A stretch of DNA of 49,568 bases from a virus: positions 1 through 49,568 of the IMG/VR virus record IMGVR_UViG_3300025093_000032; one strand, 5' to 3'. This document shows, piece after piece, positions 26,668-34,301 of this stretch. Positions within the stretch are counted from its first letter, which is position 1. The number at the start of each line of letters is the position of its first letter. The position numbers and the translations under genes are program-made. The notes beneath the pieces are model-generated. The model was not told where the DNA came from, ran no database searches, and worked only from the letters and a program-made list of their open reading frames with translations.

Positions 26668-27140
26668 GATATTACCACCGTTGCTGTTCCTAATTGTGTG
26701 TTCATTATGGTATCTTGATTAGCTTGTGAACTTCCATTTAAAGGTTGCATTGTTCTCACCTGTACTGTTTCCATTGCGCCAGGTGCAGGTATAGGATTGA
26801 ATTGTTGTATAGTTTGTAAAACAGTTTGAAAACCATTAGCACCTATTGCGGGAGATATGCCATTAGATCCACCATTAGTCATACTGGTTGAATTAACATC
26901 ATCATTTATATAAATGCCTCCAAGAGGTATTGTTACACTAACAACTTGTGGTTTAGCATGTTGTAAAGATTGAGCATCCGTGGGATGATTGGTTGGATTG
27001 AGTAAAGGAGATTTAGGTTCATACTCTGAAGTGTGTACCCAAGCACCTGTCCATTCTTGCACCATTTCATTGTACGGATAAGCTTGTCCATCTCTATCGG
27101 ATATTCGTAAAGCAAACTTTCCTGATGAATAACGAGCCAT
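26664..27140 (-). CDS. Conserved small neck-region protein (MARYSSGKFAL)
   Basis: A 158-aa protein. The N-terminal half has RYSSGKFALRISDRDGQAYP, NEMVQEWTGAWVHTSEYEPK and SPLLNPTNHPTDAQSLQHAK, a recurrent pattern in marine phage genes located between the two neck adaptors. The C-terminal half is low-complexity with Asn, Gln and Pro. Possibly a small completion protein; no function is proven. Stop and start overlaps of 1-4 bases lock it between the two adaptors. Confidence 0.7.
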   Translation of the reverse strand: MARYSSGKFALRISDRDGQAYPYNEMVQEWTGAWVHTSEYEPKSPLLNPTNHPTDAQSLQHAKPQVVSVTIPLGGIYINDDVNSTSMTNGGSNGISPAIGANGFQTVLQTIQQFNPIPAPGAMETVQVRTMQPLNGSSQANQDTIMNTQLGTATVVIS

Positions 27141-27844
27141 TAATAAGTTCCTCCTATAAAGTCTGTTTTAGGAACAAAATGAGAGCTTACATTTTCTCTA
27201 TTTGTGTCTGCTGCTCTTTTAAATTCTTCTTCATACACTTGTTTTAATATTCCAATTCTATCTGGAGCATATTTCATGGCTATATAATAAGCTAATCCTG
27301 CTGTTAAACACGGTAAAAATGAAAAAGGTATTTCATTGTTATTAGTATAATCACCCGAGTCTTTCATTCTAAGCATAGCATAATAAACTACAGTATAAGC
27401 TACATCCGCAGCTGGGTATAAATACAGCTTAGGATTAATTGTTTTTTCAAAATAATATTGAGTAGGTCTTCCACCAGAAGTTTTAACTGTATAGTTTAAA
27501 TAGGTCGATCTGCTAATAGGAGAGCAGTTATATTCATTATTATCAGAATCTCTAATAACAAGATCAGTAATTTCTATTATTTCAGAAGCGTCTGAAGCTG
27601 CGGTTCCATACAAAGAAGTTCCGCTTAATTCAATAGTATTAGCGGCTAACGCTGCTGTTTGTTTTTGTATTGTCCAAAGATTAAGTCCTCTATTAGACCA
27701 TTCAGCTAAAAGAAGATTTAAAGAACGACGAGCGGTTTTAAGTTGGTATCCAGTACGATCTTGTAAACCGCATCGTTCAAAAGCTTCTTCAACTATTTCA
27801 TCAATAGAAAAGTCAAAATTTGCTGTGCTAGCATAAGTTGGCAT
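27140..27844 (-). CDS. Head-to-tail connector / tail adaptor (P22 gp4-like)
   Basis: A 234-aa protein. FSIDEIVEEAFERCGLQ and TARRSLNLLLAEWSNRGLNL at about 39-58 form the two N-terminal helices typical of P22 gp4-like adaptors. A beta region (IIEITDLVIRDSDNNEYNCS) and GGRPTQYYFEKTINPKLYLY lead to a C-terminal helical bundle that includes FLPCLTAGLAYYIAMKYAPD. It binds below the portal and closes the filled head. It is transcribed before the second adaptor and the fibres. Confidence 0.8.
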   Translation of the reverse strand: MPTYASTANFDFSIDEIVEEAFERCGLQDRTGYQLKTARRSLNLLLAEWSNRGLNLWTIQKQTAALAANTIELSGTSLYGTAASDASEIIEITDLVIRDSDNNEYNCSPISRSTYLNYTVKTSGGRPTQYYFEKTINPKLYLYPAADVAYTVVYYAMLRMKDSGDYTNNNEIPFSFLPCLTAGLAYYIAMKYAPDRIGILKQVYEEEFKRAADTNRENVSSHFVPKTDFIGGTY

Positions 27845-27848
27845 TTAA

Positions 27849-28295
27849 CTATTTAGCTTTGCCCATACCACGTCTAGCAACACCACCACCACGTCTGTTA
27901 ATTTTTTGATTTGGACGTTTACCAAATTTTCCATAAGATTCATTTCTTCTATCTTTCATAGATTGTTTCTTACCAGATTCTTTTCCAAGCCTCATACCTA
28001 TAGATTCATCTTCTCTAGCTTTGTAACCTTGTTTTTTCTTTCTTTTTTTTATAGCACTTTTAGCAGCTCCTGCCATTTTACCCACTAAACCTTTTAGACC
28101 TTTGCCAGCTGCACCTGCAGCACCTGCACCAGCTAACAAGCCCATAGCATCTAATTTGTGTAAAGGTAATTTAGTTTTTGAAATTAATTTTCCAATTCTG
28201 CCACCAGCTTTCTTTTTAACTGTGCCGCCTCTTTTCATAGCTCTTTTTTTAACTGAGCCACCTCGTTTCATGGCTGTTTTCTTTTTGCCCATCAT
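27849..28295 (-). CDS. Highly basic protein with C-terminal RRGMGKAK tag
   Basis: A 148-aa protein with a very high Lys/Arg/Gly content. Residues 1-32 contain two repeats of AMKRGGSVKKR / AMKRGGTVKKK. Residues about 50-85 form a hydrophobic Gly/Ala-rich helix (MGLLAGAGAAGAAGKGLKGL), followed by a Lys-rich coil. The end RRGGGVARRGMGKAK is the same tag as on 38066-38422 and 38422-38829. The start ATGATG overlaps the upstream stop (TGA), with GGAGG upstream. A nucleic-acid or membrane contact is plausible, but the function is unknown. Confidence 0.75.
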   Translation of the reverse strand: MMGKKKTAMKRGGSVKKRAMKRGGTVKKKAGGRIGKLISKTKLPLHKLDAMGLLAGAGAAGAAGKGLKGLVGKMAGAAKSAIKKRKKKQGYKAREDESIGMRLGKESGKKQSMKDRRNESYGKFGKRPNQKINRRGGGVARRGMGKAK

Positions 28296-28882
28296 GATAG
28301 ACCTCCATAGATCTTTTTATATTTATTAAAACGAGATACCACAACGTCTTGATAGTATTCGTCAGGCCACAACTTATAGTAGCCTTGTCTGTGTAATTTA
28401 TCAGAAGCTTCCTGTAATTGCGAGAACTTTTGTACCAACATCATGGAATATTTATACTCTGGATATGACTCGTGAATTTCTTTATTTTCAGTAGGAGCTA
28501 CTAAAAACTGTTGTTCATCTTCGGTAGCTGGATTAGATGGGTGAAAACTCATAAAATAGATGTCTTTTGAGTTATACCACTCGTTATATGCTTCGGTGAC
28601 ATAATGAAGATCATCAGGAGAATAGCTATAATAGGGGTCACAGAATATTAGTATTTCCTTTTTTGTAAAATCTAAATTTTTAAGACAATCATTTAATTCT
28701 TTTTTATAAGTGCTGTGTTTGGTTTTAACAGCAATCCACACTTTGTTATCAGCCCATGCTTTTTTAGCAAAAGGACACGCAGGTACGCCGCCTAAATGAA
28801 CATTAGAAACCTCTAAAAAGTTCTTAGACCAAAGTCTAACATCTTCTATTATGTCTTGCCTTGTCGGTTGTATTTTTTCCAT
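28292..28882 (-). CDS. Unknown protein with LGGVPACPFAKKAW motif
   Basis: A 196-aa soluble protein. Near the N-terminus it reads LWSKNFLEVSNVHLGGVPAC then PFAKKAW, so the motif CPFAKxxW follows a Trp-containing helix. This resembles the LCPFA box of DUF1415-type proteins, a weak likeness only. The rest is mixed alpha/beta with many aromatic residues (FCDPYYSYSPDDLHYVTEAY, FMSFHPSNPATEDEQQFLVA). No catalytic site can be assigned. Its ribosome-binding site (GAGG) lies inside the 45-aa gene, with which it overlaps by 34 nt. Confidence 0.7.
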   Translation of the reverse strand: MEKIQPTRQDIIEDVRLWSKNFLEVSNVHLGGVPACPFAKKAWADNKVWIAVKTKHSTYKKELNDCLKNLDFTKKEILIFCDPYYSYSPDDLHYVTEAYNEWYNSKDIYFMSFHPSNPATEDEQQFLVAPTENKEIHESYPEYKYSMMLVQKFSQLQEASDKLHRQGYYKLWPDEYYQDVVVSRFNKYKKIYGGLS

Positions 28883-28986
28883 GTCAGCCTCTTTCTTTTA
28901 TTCTTAGGTCTTGATCTACTAGAATGACCTATGCTTGTTCTTTTAGGTTTAGGTGTAAAGTATTCGTTAGATGGGGTCTTAGCCAT
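28849..28986 (-). CDS. 45-aa basic peptide (NEYFTPKPKR type)
   Basis: A small gene not caught by a 60-codon cut-off. It starts MAKTPSNEYFTPKPKRTSIG and ends KRKRLTWKKYNRQGKT. The pattern NEYF-x-PKPKR followed by NK-x-KR and Y-x-x-QG recurs in tiny proteins of marine phages. It is strongly basic throughout. The start shares one base with the stop of the upstream 171-aa gene (TAATG), and its 3' end carries the ribosome-binding site of the next gene. These two facts support it being real. Function unknown. Confidence 0.7.
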   Translation of the reverse strand: MAKTPSNEYFTPKPKRTSIGHSSRSRPKNKRKRLTWKKYNRQGKT

Positions 28987-29501
28987 TATTTCATTTGATT
29001 AAGAGGGTTTTCAAGAGTTAACTTTATTTGCTTATCAATGCTCTCTTGTAATTCTGCCATCGCTTCCTCAAGCTCTTTTTCTAATTTATTCATATCTTCT
29101 TCAATACCATCTACCGTAGATTTTAATTCTCTTTCATTTGATCTAGCGTCTTCTTTGACTCTTGTTTCTACATCTTCAACAATTGTTTCAATACGTCTTA
29201 CATCTGCTTTTAAATCATTCTTTAGTTCTTTAGCTACATCTGCCACCAATCCAACTTCTTCTAAAATCATACTCATTTCAGATTGCATCATTTCTACTTC
29301 TTGTTGTACTAAATCTATACGTTTATCAAAACCTGAAAGGTCAGGTGCAACATACGCTGATATAGTTTCTTTCATATTGAGATAGTCTTTGTAAAATTCA
29401 AACACGCCCCATGCACCACCCATCAATGTACCGAGTGCTGTTAAGATAATGAATATCTTCCCGCCTTTAAATTTAAGTCCTGCAAATTCTACTTCTGCCA
29501 C
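28986..29501 (-). CDS. Membrane-anchored coiled-coil protein
   Basis: A 171-aa protein: a short N-terminus (MAEVEFAGLKFKGGK), one membrane helix at about 15-35 (IFIILTALGTLMGGAWGVFE) and then about 130 residues of acidic, heptad-patterned coiled coil. The pattern is common near the lysis or tail genes of marine phages. The topology fits an inner-membrane spanin-like or virion-tethered protein. No lipobox partner is present nearby, although the next gene upstream makes a secreted protein that could be a partner. It overlaps that gene by 13 nt. Confidence 0.75.
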   Translation of the reverse strand: MAEVEFAGLKFKGGKIFIILTALGTLMGGAWGVFEFYKDYLNMKETISAYVAPDLSGFDKRIDLVQQEVEMMQSEMSMILEEVGLVADVAKELKNDLKADVRRIETIVEDVETRVKEDARSNERELKSTVDGIEEDMNKLEKELEEAMAELQESIDKQIKLTLENPLNQMK

Positions 29502-31090
29502 TGTTGCATCACCATTTCGTTCATTAGCCCATCACTTCCTGCAAACAAAAAGTATTGTGCTATATTGTTAGTTGTAAGTTCAGCATCAGGAATAAATTGA
29601 TCCGTAAAAAATCCATCAATATCATTCAGTTGTTGCTGTGAGTCAAAGAATGATTTTGAGTTTCCCAATACTTGCATCACAATCAATGTTTTTAACTGAT
29701 TTGCTGAGTCATATCTACCCTTATCGCCCATCTTCTTTAATATTTTTTTTGCGGCAACTTCTTTTTTAGCCTCCTCTTTCTTTACCTCGTCTTCATTTTT
29801 ATCCTCTGTTTCTTCCATATCTTCTTCGCTATCTTCATTTTTAGCAACCTCTGATGGGCTTTCTTCCTGCTTAGGCTCCTCTTGCGTATCAGTTTCAGTT
29901 TCCTCAGTATCTTCTTCAGTAGGTTCATTTTGCACCTCCTCTGTCTCTGGTTCCTTCATTTCTGGTTCTGGCTGTGGCTCTGGCTCTGGTTCTGGTTGAG
30001 ATTCTACCTCTGGCTCAGATACTTCCATTTCCATCTCCATTTCTATTTCTGTCTCTACATTTGCCATTTCCATTTCAGGTGTTTCTATTTCCATTTCTGG
30101 TATTTCTATCTCCATTACAGGCATTTCCATCTCCATCTCTATTTCTACCATTTCATAAGAAACATCTGAGTCTGGCTCCTGTATGGGTTCTATTTCTATT
30201 TCTCCATTTGGTTGTTCTACAAAATCATTATGCTCAATAATGTTGTCTACAATATCTATAATTTCTGTTTCAGTGCTTCCTCCGTACGCAACCCACATTT
30301 CTACACTTGTAATAGATTCTTGCACAATTGTAGATATTACATTGTAAAGTACGTTTATGGTAATATCATCAAAGAGCGGTCCAATTGCCATATTGACATC
30401 ACGCCCTCCAACCTCGATAATTAATGTTGTTATTGTCCCTGAAAAATCAAAACCACTAGCGTATTCTTGATAACCACTTGCTACACCAGATTCTGATAAT
30501 ATATCGGTTCCACTAAATACATTGGTGGTACCATTCTTACCCGTAATATGCATATAAATACGATCTTGCGCATCTCTTTTGTCTACTTTGATACTGTAAT
30601 TAGTTCTACCTCCATGTTCTATATCAAGGTCAGATATATCAACTGTATTTATAAAAGTGGTGCCCATACCCTCTACACCCATGGTTGATGTGCTATTACC
30701 TGAACCTGTTATTTGTGCACATTTATCTGTGCCTAAATTATAGCAACCACTACCTGATGGCATGTTTGCAGGTCCTTGACCACCCCAATCAATATCCATA
30801 TCACCTTCTTTGTTTGACGATACATATCCAGCATCACCATCTAAAATATTTCCTGAGTCTTCGTTAGTAACTGTAGTAGTTGTTGTCGTTGTTTCTGTAG
30901 TAGTTGTTACAGTATATCCATCTGCTTCGTATTCTATAGTTTCTGTGATTGTTTCATCTATTATCTCTTCGATAGTAGGAGCACATAGTCCAACTGTATC
31001 TGTTGAACAATCTACCGCTTTACTAGAAAAGGATAGGAACGCCAATCCACATAGCCATAGCCAAAAATAAAAACTTTTGGAATTCGCCAT
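29489..31090 (-). CDS. Secreted acidic protein with Glu/Met zipper-like repeats
   Basis: A 533-aa protein with a clear signal peptide (FWLWLCGLAFLSF core, cleavage likely after SKA at about 25). Residues 26-270 are a soluble, Thr/Ile-rich domain with TTTTETTTTTTTV, two Cys pairs (CSTDTVGLC and CYNLGTDKC) and a beta region. Residues about 308-365 are a striking alternating repeat (EIEMEMEMPVMEIEIPEME and so on), followed by Glu/Pro (PEPEPEPQPEPE) and Glu/Thr/Lys tracts up to about 450. The last 85 residues are a folded helical domain. It is probably periplasmic or surface-exposed and possibly virion-attached. Its role is unknown. Confidence 0.75.
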   Translation of the reverse strand: MANSKSFYFWLWLCGLAFLSFSSKAVDCSTDTVGLCAPTIEEIIDETITETIEYEADGYTVTTTTETTTTTTTVTNEDSGNILDGDAGYVSSNKEGDMDIDWGGQGPANMPSGSGCYNLGTDKCAQITGSGNSTSTMGVEGMGTTFINTVDISDLDIEHGGRTNYSIKVDKRDAQDRIYMHITGKNGTTNVFSGTDILSESGVASGYQEYASGFDFSGTITTLIIEVGGRDVNMAIGPLFDDITINVLYNVISTIVQESITSVEMWVAYGGSTETEIIDIVDNIIEHNDFVEQPNGEIEIEPIQEPDSDVSYEMVEIEMEMEMPVMEIEIPEMEIETPEMEMANVETEIEMEMEMEVSEPEVESQPEPEPEPQPEPEMKEPETEEVQNEPTEEDTEETETDTQEEPKQEESPSEVAKNEDSEEDMEETEDKNEDEVKKEEAKKEVAAKKILKKMGDKGRYDSANQLKTLIVMQVLGNSKSFFDSQQQLNDIDGFFTDQFIPDAELTTNNIAQYFLFAGSDGLMNEMVMQQWQK

Positions 31091-31601
31091 CGTCTACATC
31101 CTCTTCTTGTGTGTTAATTTCTAAAACATTATCTTTAAATACAACACTTCCCTCTGGTATCATATCTGGATTTGACTTCCATTTATCCAAAGCTTCGGTG
31201 CCAATAGAACCCATATATGGAGGTGGTGTGCCTGCCATAACTAAACTATCGAACACTCGTGGGTCTTGAGCGAGAAGTGAAATTGCGGCAACTTTAAGGC
31301 CACTTGCATATAGTTGTCTGCTGAGCTTGAGCAATTGACACAGCTCGTCGTCCACTACAATTCCTGTAGCCAAACCAAGTATATTTGTTTGTATTGCACC
31401 TGACGTTGCCACTTTACAAACATCAGAATTATTAACAACAACACTTGGAGCATTTGCGGTAGGTACACTTTTATCCGTCACTACGGTAGAACTCACCGTG
31501 TTGGTATCTGCACCCAATGCTGAGTTCATCATACTGTTTAAAAAAAATATTAATATCGTTGCAAGGACAATACCTATTATTGATGGTTTTAACATTTCCA
31601 A
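31023..31601 (-). CDS. Membrane/secreted protein with hydrophobic C-terminus
   Basis: A 192-aa protein. Residues about 6-24 are a strongly hydrophobic segment (IIGIVLATILIFFLNSMM), acting as signal anchor or signal peptide. The middle contains two Cys (SDVCKV, DDELCQLL) and KVAAISLLAQDPRVFDSLVM then AGTPPPYMGSIG, a conserved block in marine phages. The last 16 residues are hydrophobic (KFLFLAMAMWIGVPILF), possibly a second membrane helix. Its final 68 nt overlap the signal peptide of the next gene in another frame, so that DNA codes two hydrophobic peptides at once. Confidence 0.75.
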   Translation of the reverse strand: MEMLKPSIIGIVLATILIFFLNSMMNSALGADTNTVSSTVVTDKSVPTANAPSVVVNNSDVCKVATSGAIQTNILGLATGIVVDDELCQLLKLSRQLYASGLKVAAISLLAQDPRVFDSLVMAGTPPPYMGSIGTEALDKWKSNPDMIPEGSVVFKDNVLEINTQEEDVDDGEFQKFLFLAMAMWIGVPILF

Positions 31602-31864
31602 CGTTTCCTTGCTTGTCGTAATCTTGAGTTAGGATTTGCTGCTGCTTTTGGAAATTGTTTCATTTGTCCTGCACTTCTAGCACAATAAGATTTTCTACGT
31701 TTTGCGGCTTTAGATCCTTTTTTAACTTTGCCTGTTACGGCTGTTTTTAATTTAGAACCAGGATTCATGGCTCTATATTTTTTGACTCCTGCTCTAGTCA
31801 TTCCCGCCCCAGACTTGGTGGGGCGGAAGTTCTTTTTATTTCGTCTTGGTTGATTATCAGCCAT
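31589..31864 (-). CDS. DUF6321-type basic phage protein
   Basis: A 91-aa, very basic protein. Start placed at the ATG (MADNQPRRNKK) rather than the TTG two codons upstream. The core AGMTRAGVKKYRAMNPGSKL, KKGSKAAKRRKSYCARSAGQ and the end NPNSRLRQARKRWKC are the family signature (DUF6321). Two Cys, one at the very C-terminus, are conserved in it. The function of the family is not known to me; composition suggests nucleic-acid binding. It overlaps both neighbours (8 nt upstream, 13 nt downstream). Confidence 0.8.
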   Translation of the reverse strand: MADNQPRRNKKNFRPTKSGAGMTRAGVKKYRAMNPGSKLKTAVTGKVKKGSKAAKRRKSYCARSAGQMKQFPKAAANPNSRLRQARKRWKC

Positions 31865-32147
31865 ATACAAAGAATACGGATGTAATATTTGTTAATGTTG
31901 CGTGTGGGTTTGTTTTAAAATTTAAACCCTCAGAACCAAAATCTATATTTTGAGTTAGTGTAGCTCCTGCTGGTGTATTAATAGTTGCTAGTGTTGAACC
32001 ACCGCTTGAATCTTTTAAAACAACAGACCCTGCAGTACCTGCACCTACAATATACATACTTAATATTCTAGCTGGAACTGATGCAACATCGCCAGTAGAA
32101 GTTATTGTAGAAGTTGATACTCCTGGAGTTGTATAAATCATACCCAT
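31857..32147 (-). CDS. Small beta-rich structural protein
   Basis: A 96-aa protein that is nearly all beta strand in pattern: STSTITSTGDVASVPARILS, MYIVGAGTAGSVVLKDSSGG, and ATLTNITSVFFVYG. It resembles 11480-11815 in layout (a rigid Thr/Gly framework with an aliphatic strand at the end). Such small subunits often decorate heads or tails; the location just after the capsid terminator is consistent but not proof. Confidence 0.6.
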   Translation of the reverse strand: MGMIYTTPGVSTSTITSTGDVASVPARILSMYIVGAGTAGSVVLKDSSGGSTLATINTPAGATLTQNIDFGSEGLNFKTNPHATLTNITSVFFVYG

Positions 32148-32153
32148 ACTAAC

Positions 32154-32615
32154 CTAGCCTAGGTTATTGTTTTGTAAATACATAATAGTAACTCTAAGTT
32201 CACCAGCACTTGTAGCCGCTGAGTTAGTTACATTAAATCTTACATCACTTGTTCCAACATCTTCCCATGCTAATGCTCCACCAGCTTGAGTAGTTGGACG
32301 TTTAAGTCCTACAGTTGTTCCAATAGCAAAAGTATTAACATATGCTGTAGCTAGTCCACCAACTTTACCAATACTGATGTTAGTAGCACCAGATGCTGCT
32401 GTAATACTATCAAAAACAATATCCACTAATTGTGAATTTGCTGGAATAATAATATCAAGAGCAGATGCTGCGATAGCACCATTGGATAAATCAACAGATG
32501 CCGTTTGCGCCATTAAAACTTGTCCAGTATTTTTCATATCAGTACCAACCGTAGTACCTGTAGTTTCTTTAATTGTTCCAGCCTTTATAGGACCAGAAAA
32601 TGTAGTTGTACCCAT
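32154..32615 (-). CDS. Putative minor structural protein
   Basis: A 153-aa protein. Beta-rich, with GPIKAGTIKETTGTTVGTDM, VLMAQTASVDLSNGAIAASA, ALDIIIPANSQLVDIVFDSI and a C-terminal ELRVTIMYLQNNNLG. This alternating pattern is common in small virion subunits located after the capsid gene in marine phages. A strong ribosome-binding site (AAAAGGAGG) precedes the ATG. It is the first gene after the capsid terminator, so its expression needs read-through or another promoter, and I see no good one in the 58-base gap. Confidence 0.65.
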   Translation of the reverse strand: MGTTTFSGPIKAGTIKETTGTTVGTDMKNTGQVLMAQTASVDLSNGAIAASALDIIIPANSQLVDIVFDSITAASGATNISIGKVGGLATAYVNTFAIGTTVGLKRPTTQAGGALAWEDVGTSDVRFNVTNSAATSAGELRVTIMYLQNNNLG

Positions 32616-32664
32616 GTCAACCTCCTTTTAGTTGTCTTGTTAAGTCTTGAGTAAATTGTATTTT

Positions 32665-32695
32665 AAAACAAAAAAGGCGCTCTTACAAGCGCCTT
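32665..32695 (-). terminator. Intrinsic terminator after the major capsid gene
   Basis: On the minus strand: AAGGCGCT, a six-base loop (TGTAAG), AGCGCCTT, then TTTTGTTTT. The 8-bp perfect stem and U-tract make a convincing rho-independent terminator, 28 bases past the capsid stop. It would cap the head operon and lower transcription of the tail genes relative to the capsid. Confidence 0.85.
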
Positions 32696-32722
32696 CTTTG
32701 ATCTGGGAGGATCCAGTGTTTT

Positions 32723-33625
32723 TTACGAACCTTGTGACGCGTAAACACATCTAGGATCTGAGTAACCAAAGCTGTATCTCTCTCTTGCTTTGTATCTCAT
32801 GTTTCCTGTATCAAAATCACCTTCCATGCCAGTAGCAAGGGCAGCTCTTGTGAAGTGTTTAAATCCATTAGGACAATCTGTTTTAATGAAATATGCATCC
32901 GTATCTGTTAGATAATGGTTAACAGTGTAACCACCTGGTAGCATACCCATGTTTTTCAGAGCGTTAATGTCGTTGTCAGCAGTACCGACTCTTAGAGTAG
33001 ATTCTAAGATTCTGTCAGCTACAAATTGAATGTTAACAGGAATGATTAATTTCTGTCCTTTCATTGCAACTTTTAAGCCTCTTTCGTCGATAAAACCAGC
33101 AATGTCAATCATCGCTTGTTCTAATGAAACATCAGTAAGGTCGGCGTCAGTAGCACTTCTATTTGAGAAGTTACCACCTAGTGCTGTTGGGTGAGCAGTG
33201 TTAGCTAAACTAACTCCGTCTCCACCAGCTACTGTGAACGCATTGTTTAATACGTTAGCGCCTCTAACTTGTTTCGTGTAAGCCATAGATCTTGCTAGGG
33301 CTTTTGTGTAACGAGCTGATAGACTGTCATATAAGTTGTCTTCAACAGCTTCCTCAGTCAAACTAAATGCAAGTGCAATAGTATCGTGAGTGTATCTAGC
33401 AGTGAAAGACTCAGAAGCAGTATCAAAACCAACTGCTGACCCTTCTGCTTTTACATTAGCTTGTCCGAATCCAACTAACATAACTTCTTCTTCAAAAGCT
33501 CTGTCACTTGTTTCTTGCTCAAAAATTTGAGCAGCTTCGTTTTCGTAGCGTGCGTACTCCAAACCGAACAGGGCATTTAAACCAGGTTCTAGTTCTTTGG
33601 CAAGCTGTGCTCTATTAATAGCCAT
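32723..33625 (-). CDS. Major capsid protein (Mu gpT / HK97-fold type)
   Basis: A 300-aa protein, the right size and place for the capsid subunit. The N-terminal helix (LEPGLNALFGLEYARYENEA) is followed by E-loop-like residues, EVMLVGFGQANVKAEGSAVG and FSLTEEAVEDNLYDSLSARY, then an A-domain block, GGDGVSLANTAHPT (about 133-146), LKVAMKGQKLIIPVNIQFVA and a C-terminal GNMRYKARERYSFGYSDPRC. The A-N-T-x-H-P-x and K-x-R-E-R-Y-x-F-G pieces are typical of Mu gpT-like capsid proteins. It is preceded by an AGGAG site and followed by a terminator, which fits very high expression. Confidence 0.88.
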   Translation of the reverse strand: MAINRAQLAKELEPGLNALFGLEYARYENEAAQIFEQETSDRAFEEEVMLVGFGQANVKAEGSAVGFDTASESFTARYTHDTIALAFSLTEEAVEDNLYDSLSARYTKALARSMAYTKQVRGANVLNNAFTVAGGDGVSLANTAHPTALGGNFSNRSATDADLTDVSLEQAMIDIAGFIDERGLKVAMKGQKLIIPVNIQFVADRILESTLRVGTADNDINALKNMGMLPGGYTVNHYLTDTDAYFIKTDCPNGFKHFTRAALATGMEGDFDTGNMRYKARERYSFGYSDPRCVYASQGS

Positions 33626-33635
33626 ATCCTATCTC

Positions 33636-34256
33636 CTATATCCCTGAGGTTGAGTTCATAAAATGAACGTTAAGTTTTACGATCGCTAATCGACCTGCTG
33701 CAGTTTTATCAACTGCACCTTCTGATACTGAAGCTTCATCATCAAATCCTACAATCTTCATATTTAAAGTTGCAGATCCTGATGCGATAGTTGCTGTAGC
33801 TAATTCTCCTAGAGAATAACCACTTGAATCAGTGCCTGTGATTGCTGTTGCAAAGTTTGCATTAGCAAAAAGAGCGTTATCTGGTAACGCACCATCTGCA
33901 TTAATTACAAACAATGAATCAGGATTATCACATACATAAGCAGTAGCTTCAGTTGACGGCTTAATTGCCGCGTAACCTGGCCAGTATGGTGCCCACGTTG
34001 GAGTTCCATCAGTTGCAATATATTTACAACCCATAAAAACACCTAACAAAGGAACTGTACCGCCATTAGCATTTCCTGGTAAATCTATTAACCCACTAGC
34101 TAGAGGGATTACTGGTGTTCCAGTATAAATTTTACTGGTTGAACCTGTAGTCAAGCCGTCGAAGTTAAGAGGATACGCATTAATGCCTTGATTGTTATAG
34201 TCAGATCCTGATTTTTCGTAAGGACGTAAACCAAATGCTGCATCTATATTAGCCAT
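33636..34256 (-). CDS. Putative capsid decoration/minor head protein
   Basis: A 206-aa protein. MANIDAAFGLRPYEKSGSDY is a characteristic start of proteins next to Mu gpT-type capsid genes in marine phages. The rest is beta-rich with IYTGTPVIPLASGLIDLPG, LGVFMGCKYIATDGTPTWAP and a C-terminal AIVKLNVHFMNSTSGI. I infer a decoration or cement protein on the outer shell from its fixed place (ten bases upstream of the capsid gene). AAAGGAG precedes the ATG. Confidence 0.75.
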   Translation of the reverse strand: MANIDAAFGLRPYEKSGSDYNNQGINAYPLNFDGLTTGSTSKIYTGTPVIPLASGLIDLPGNANGGTVPLLGVFMGCKYIATDGTPTWAPYWPGYAAIKPSTEATAYVCDNPDSLFVINADGALPDNALFANANFATAITGTDSSGYSLGELATATIASGSATLNMKIVGFDDEASVSEGAVDKTAAGRLAIVKLNVHFMNSTSGI

Positions 34257-34301
34257 AATATGTCTCCTTTAGACTATTGAGTGGAACATAGATCTTGCCC
34301 A

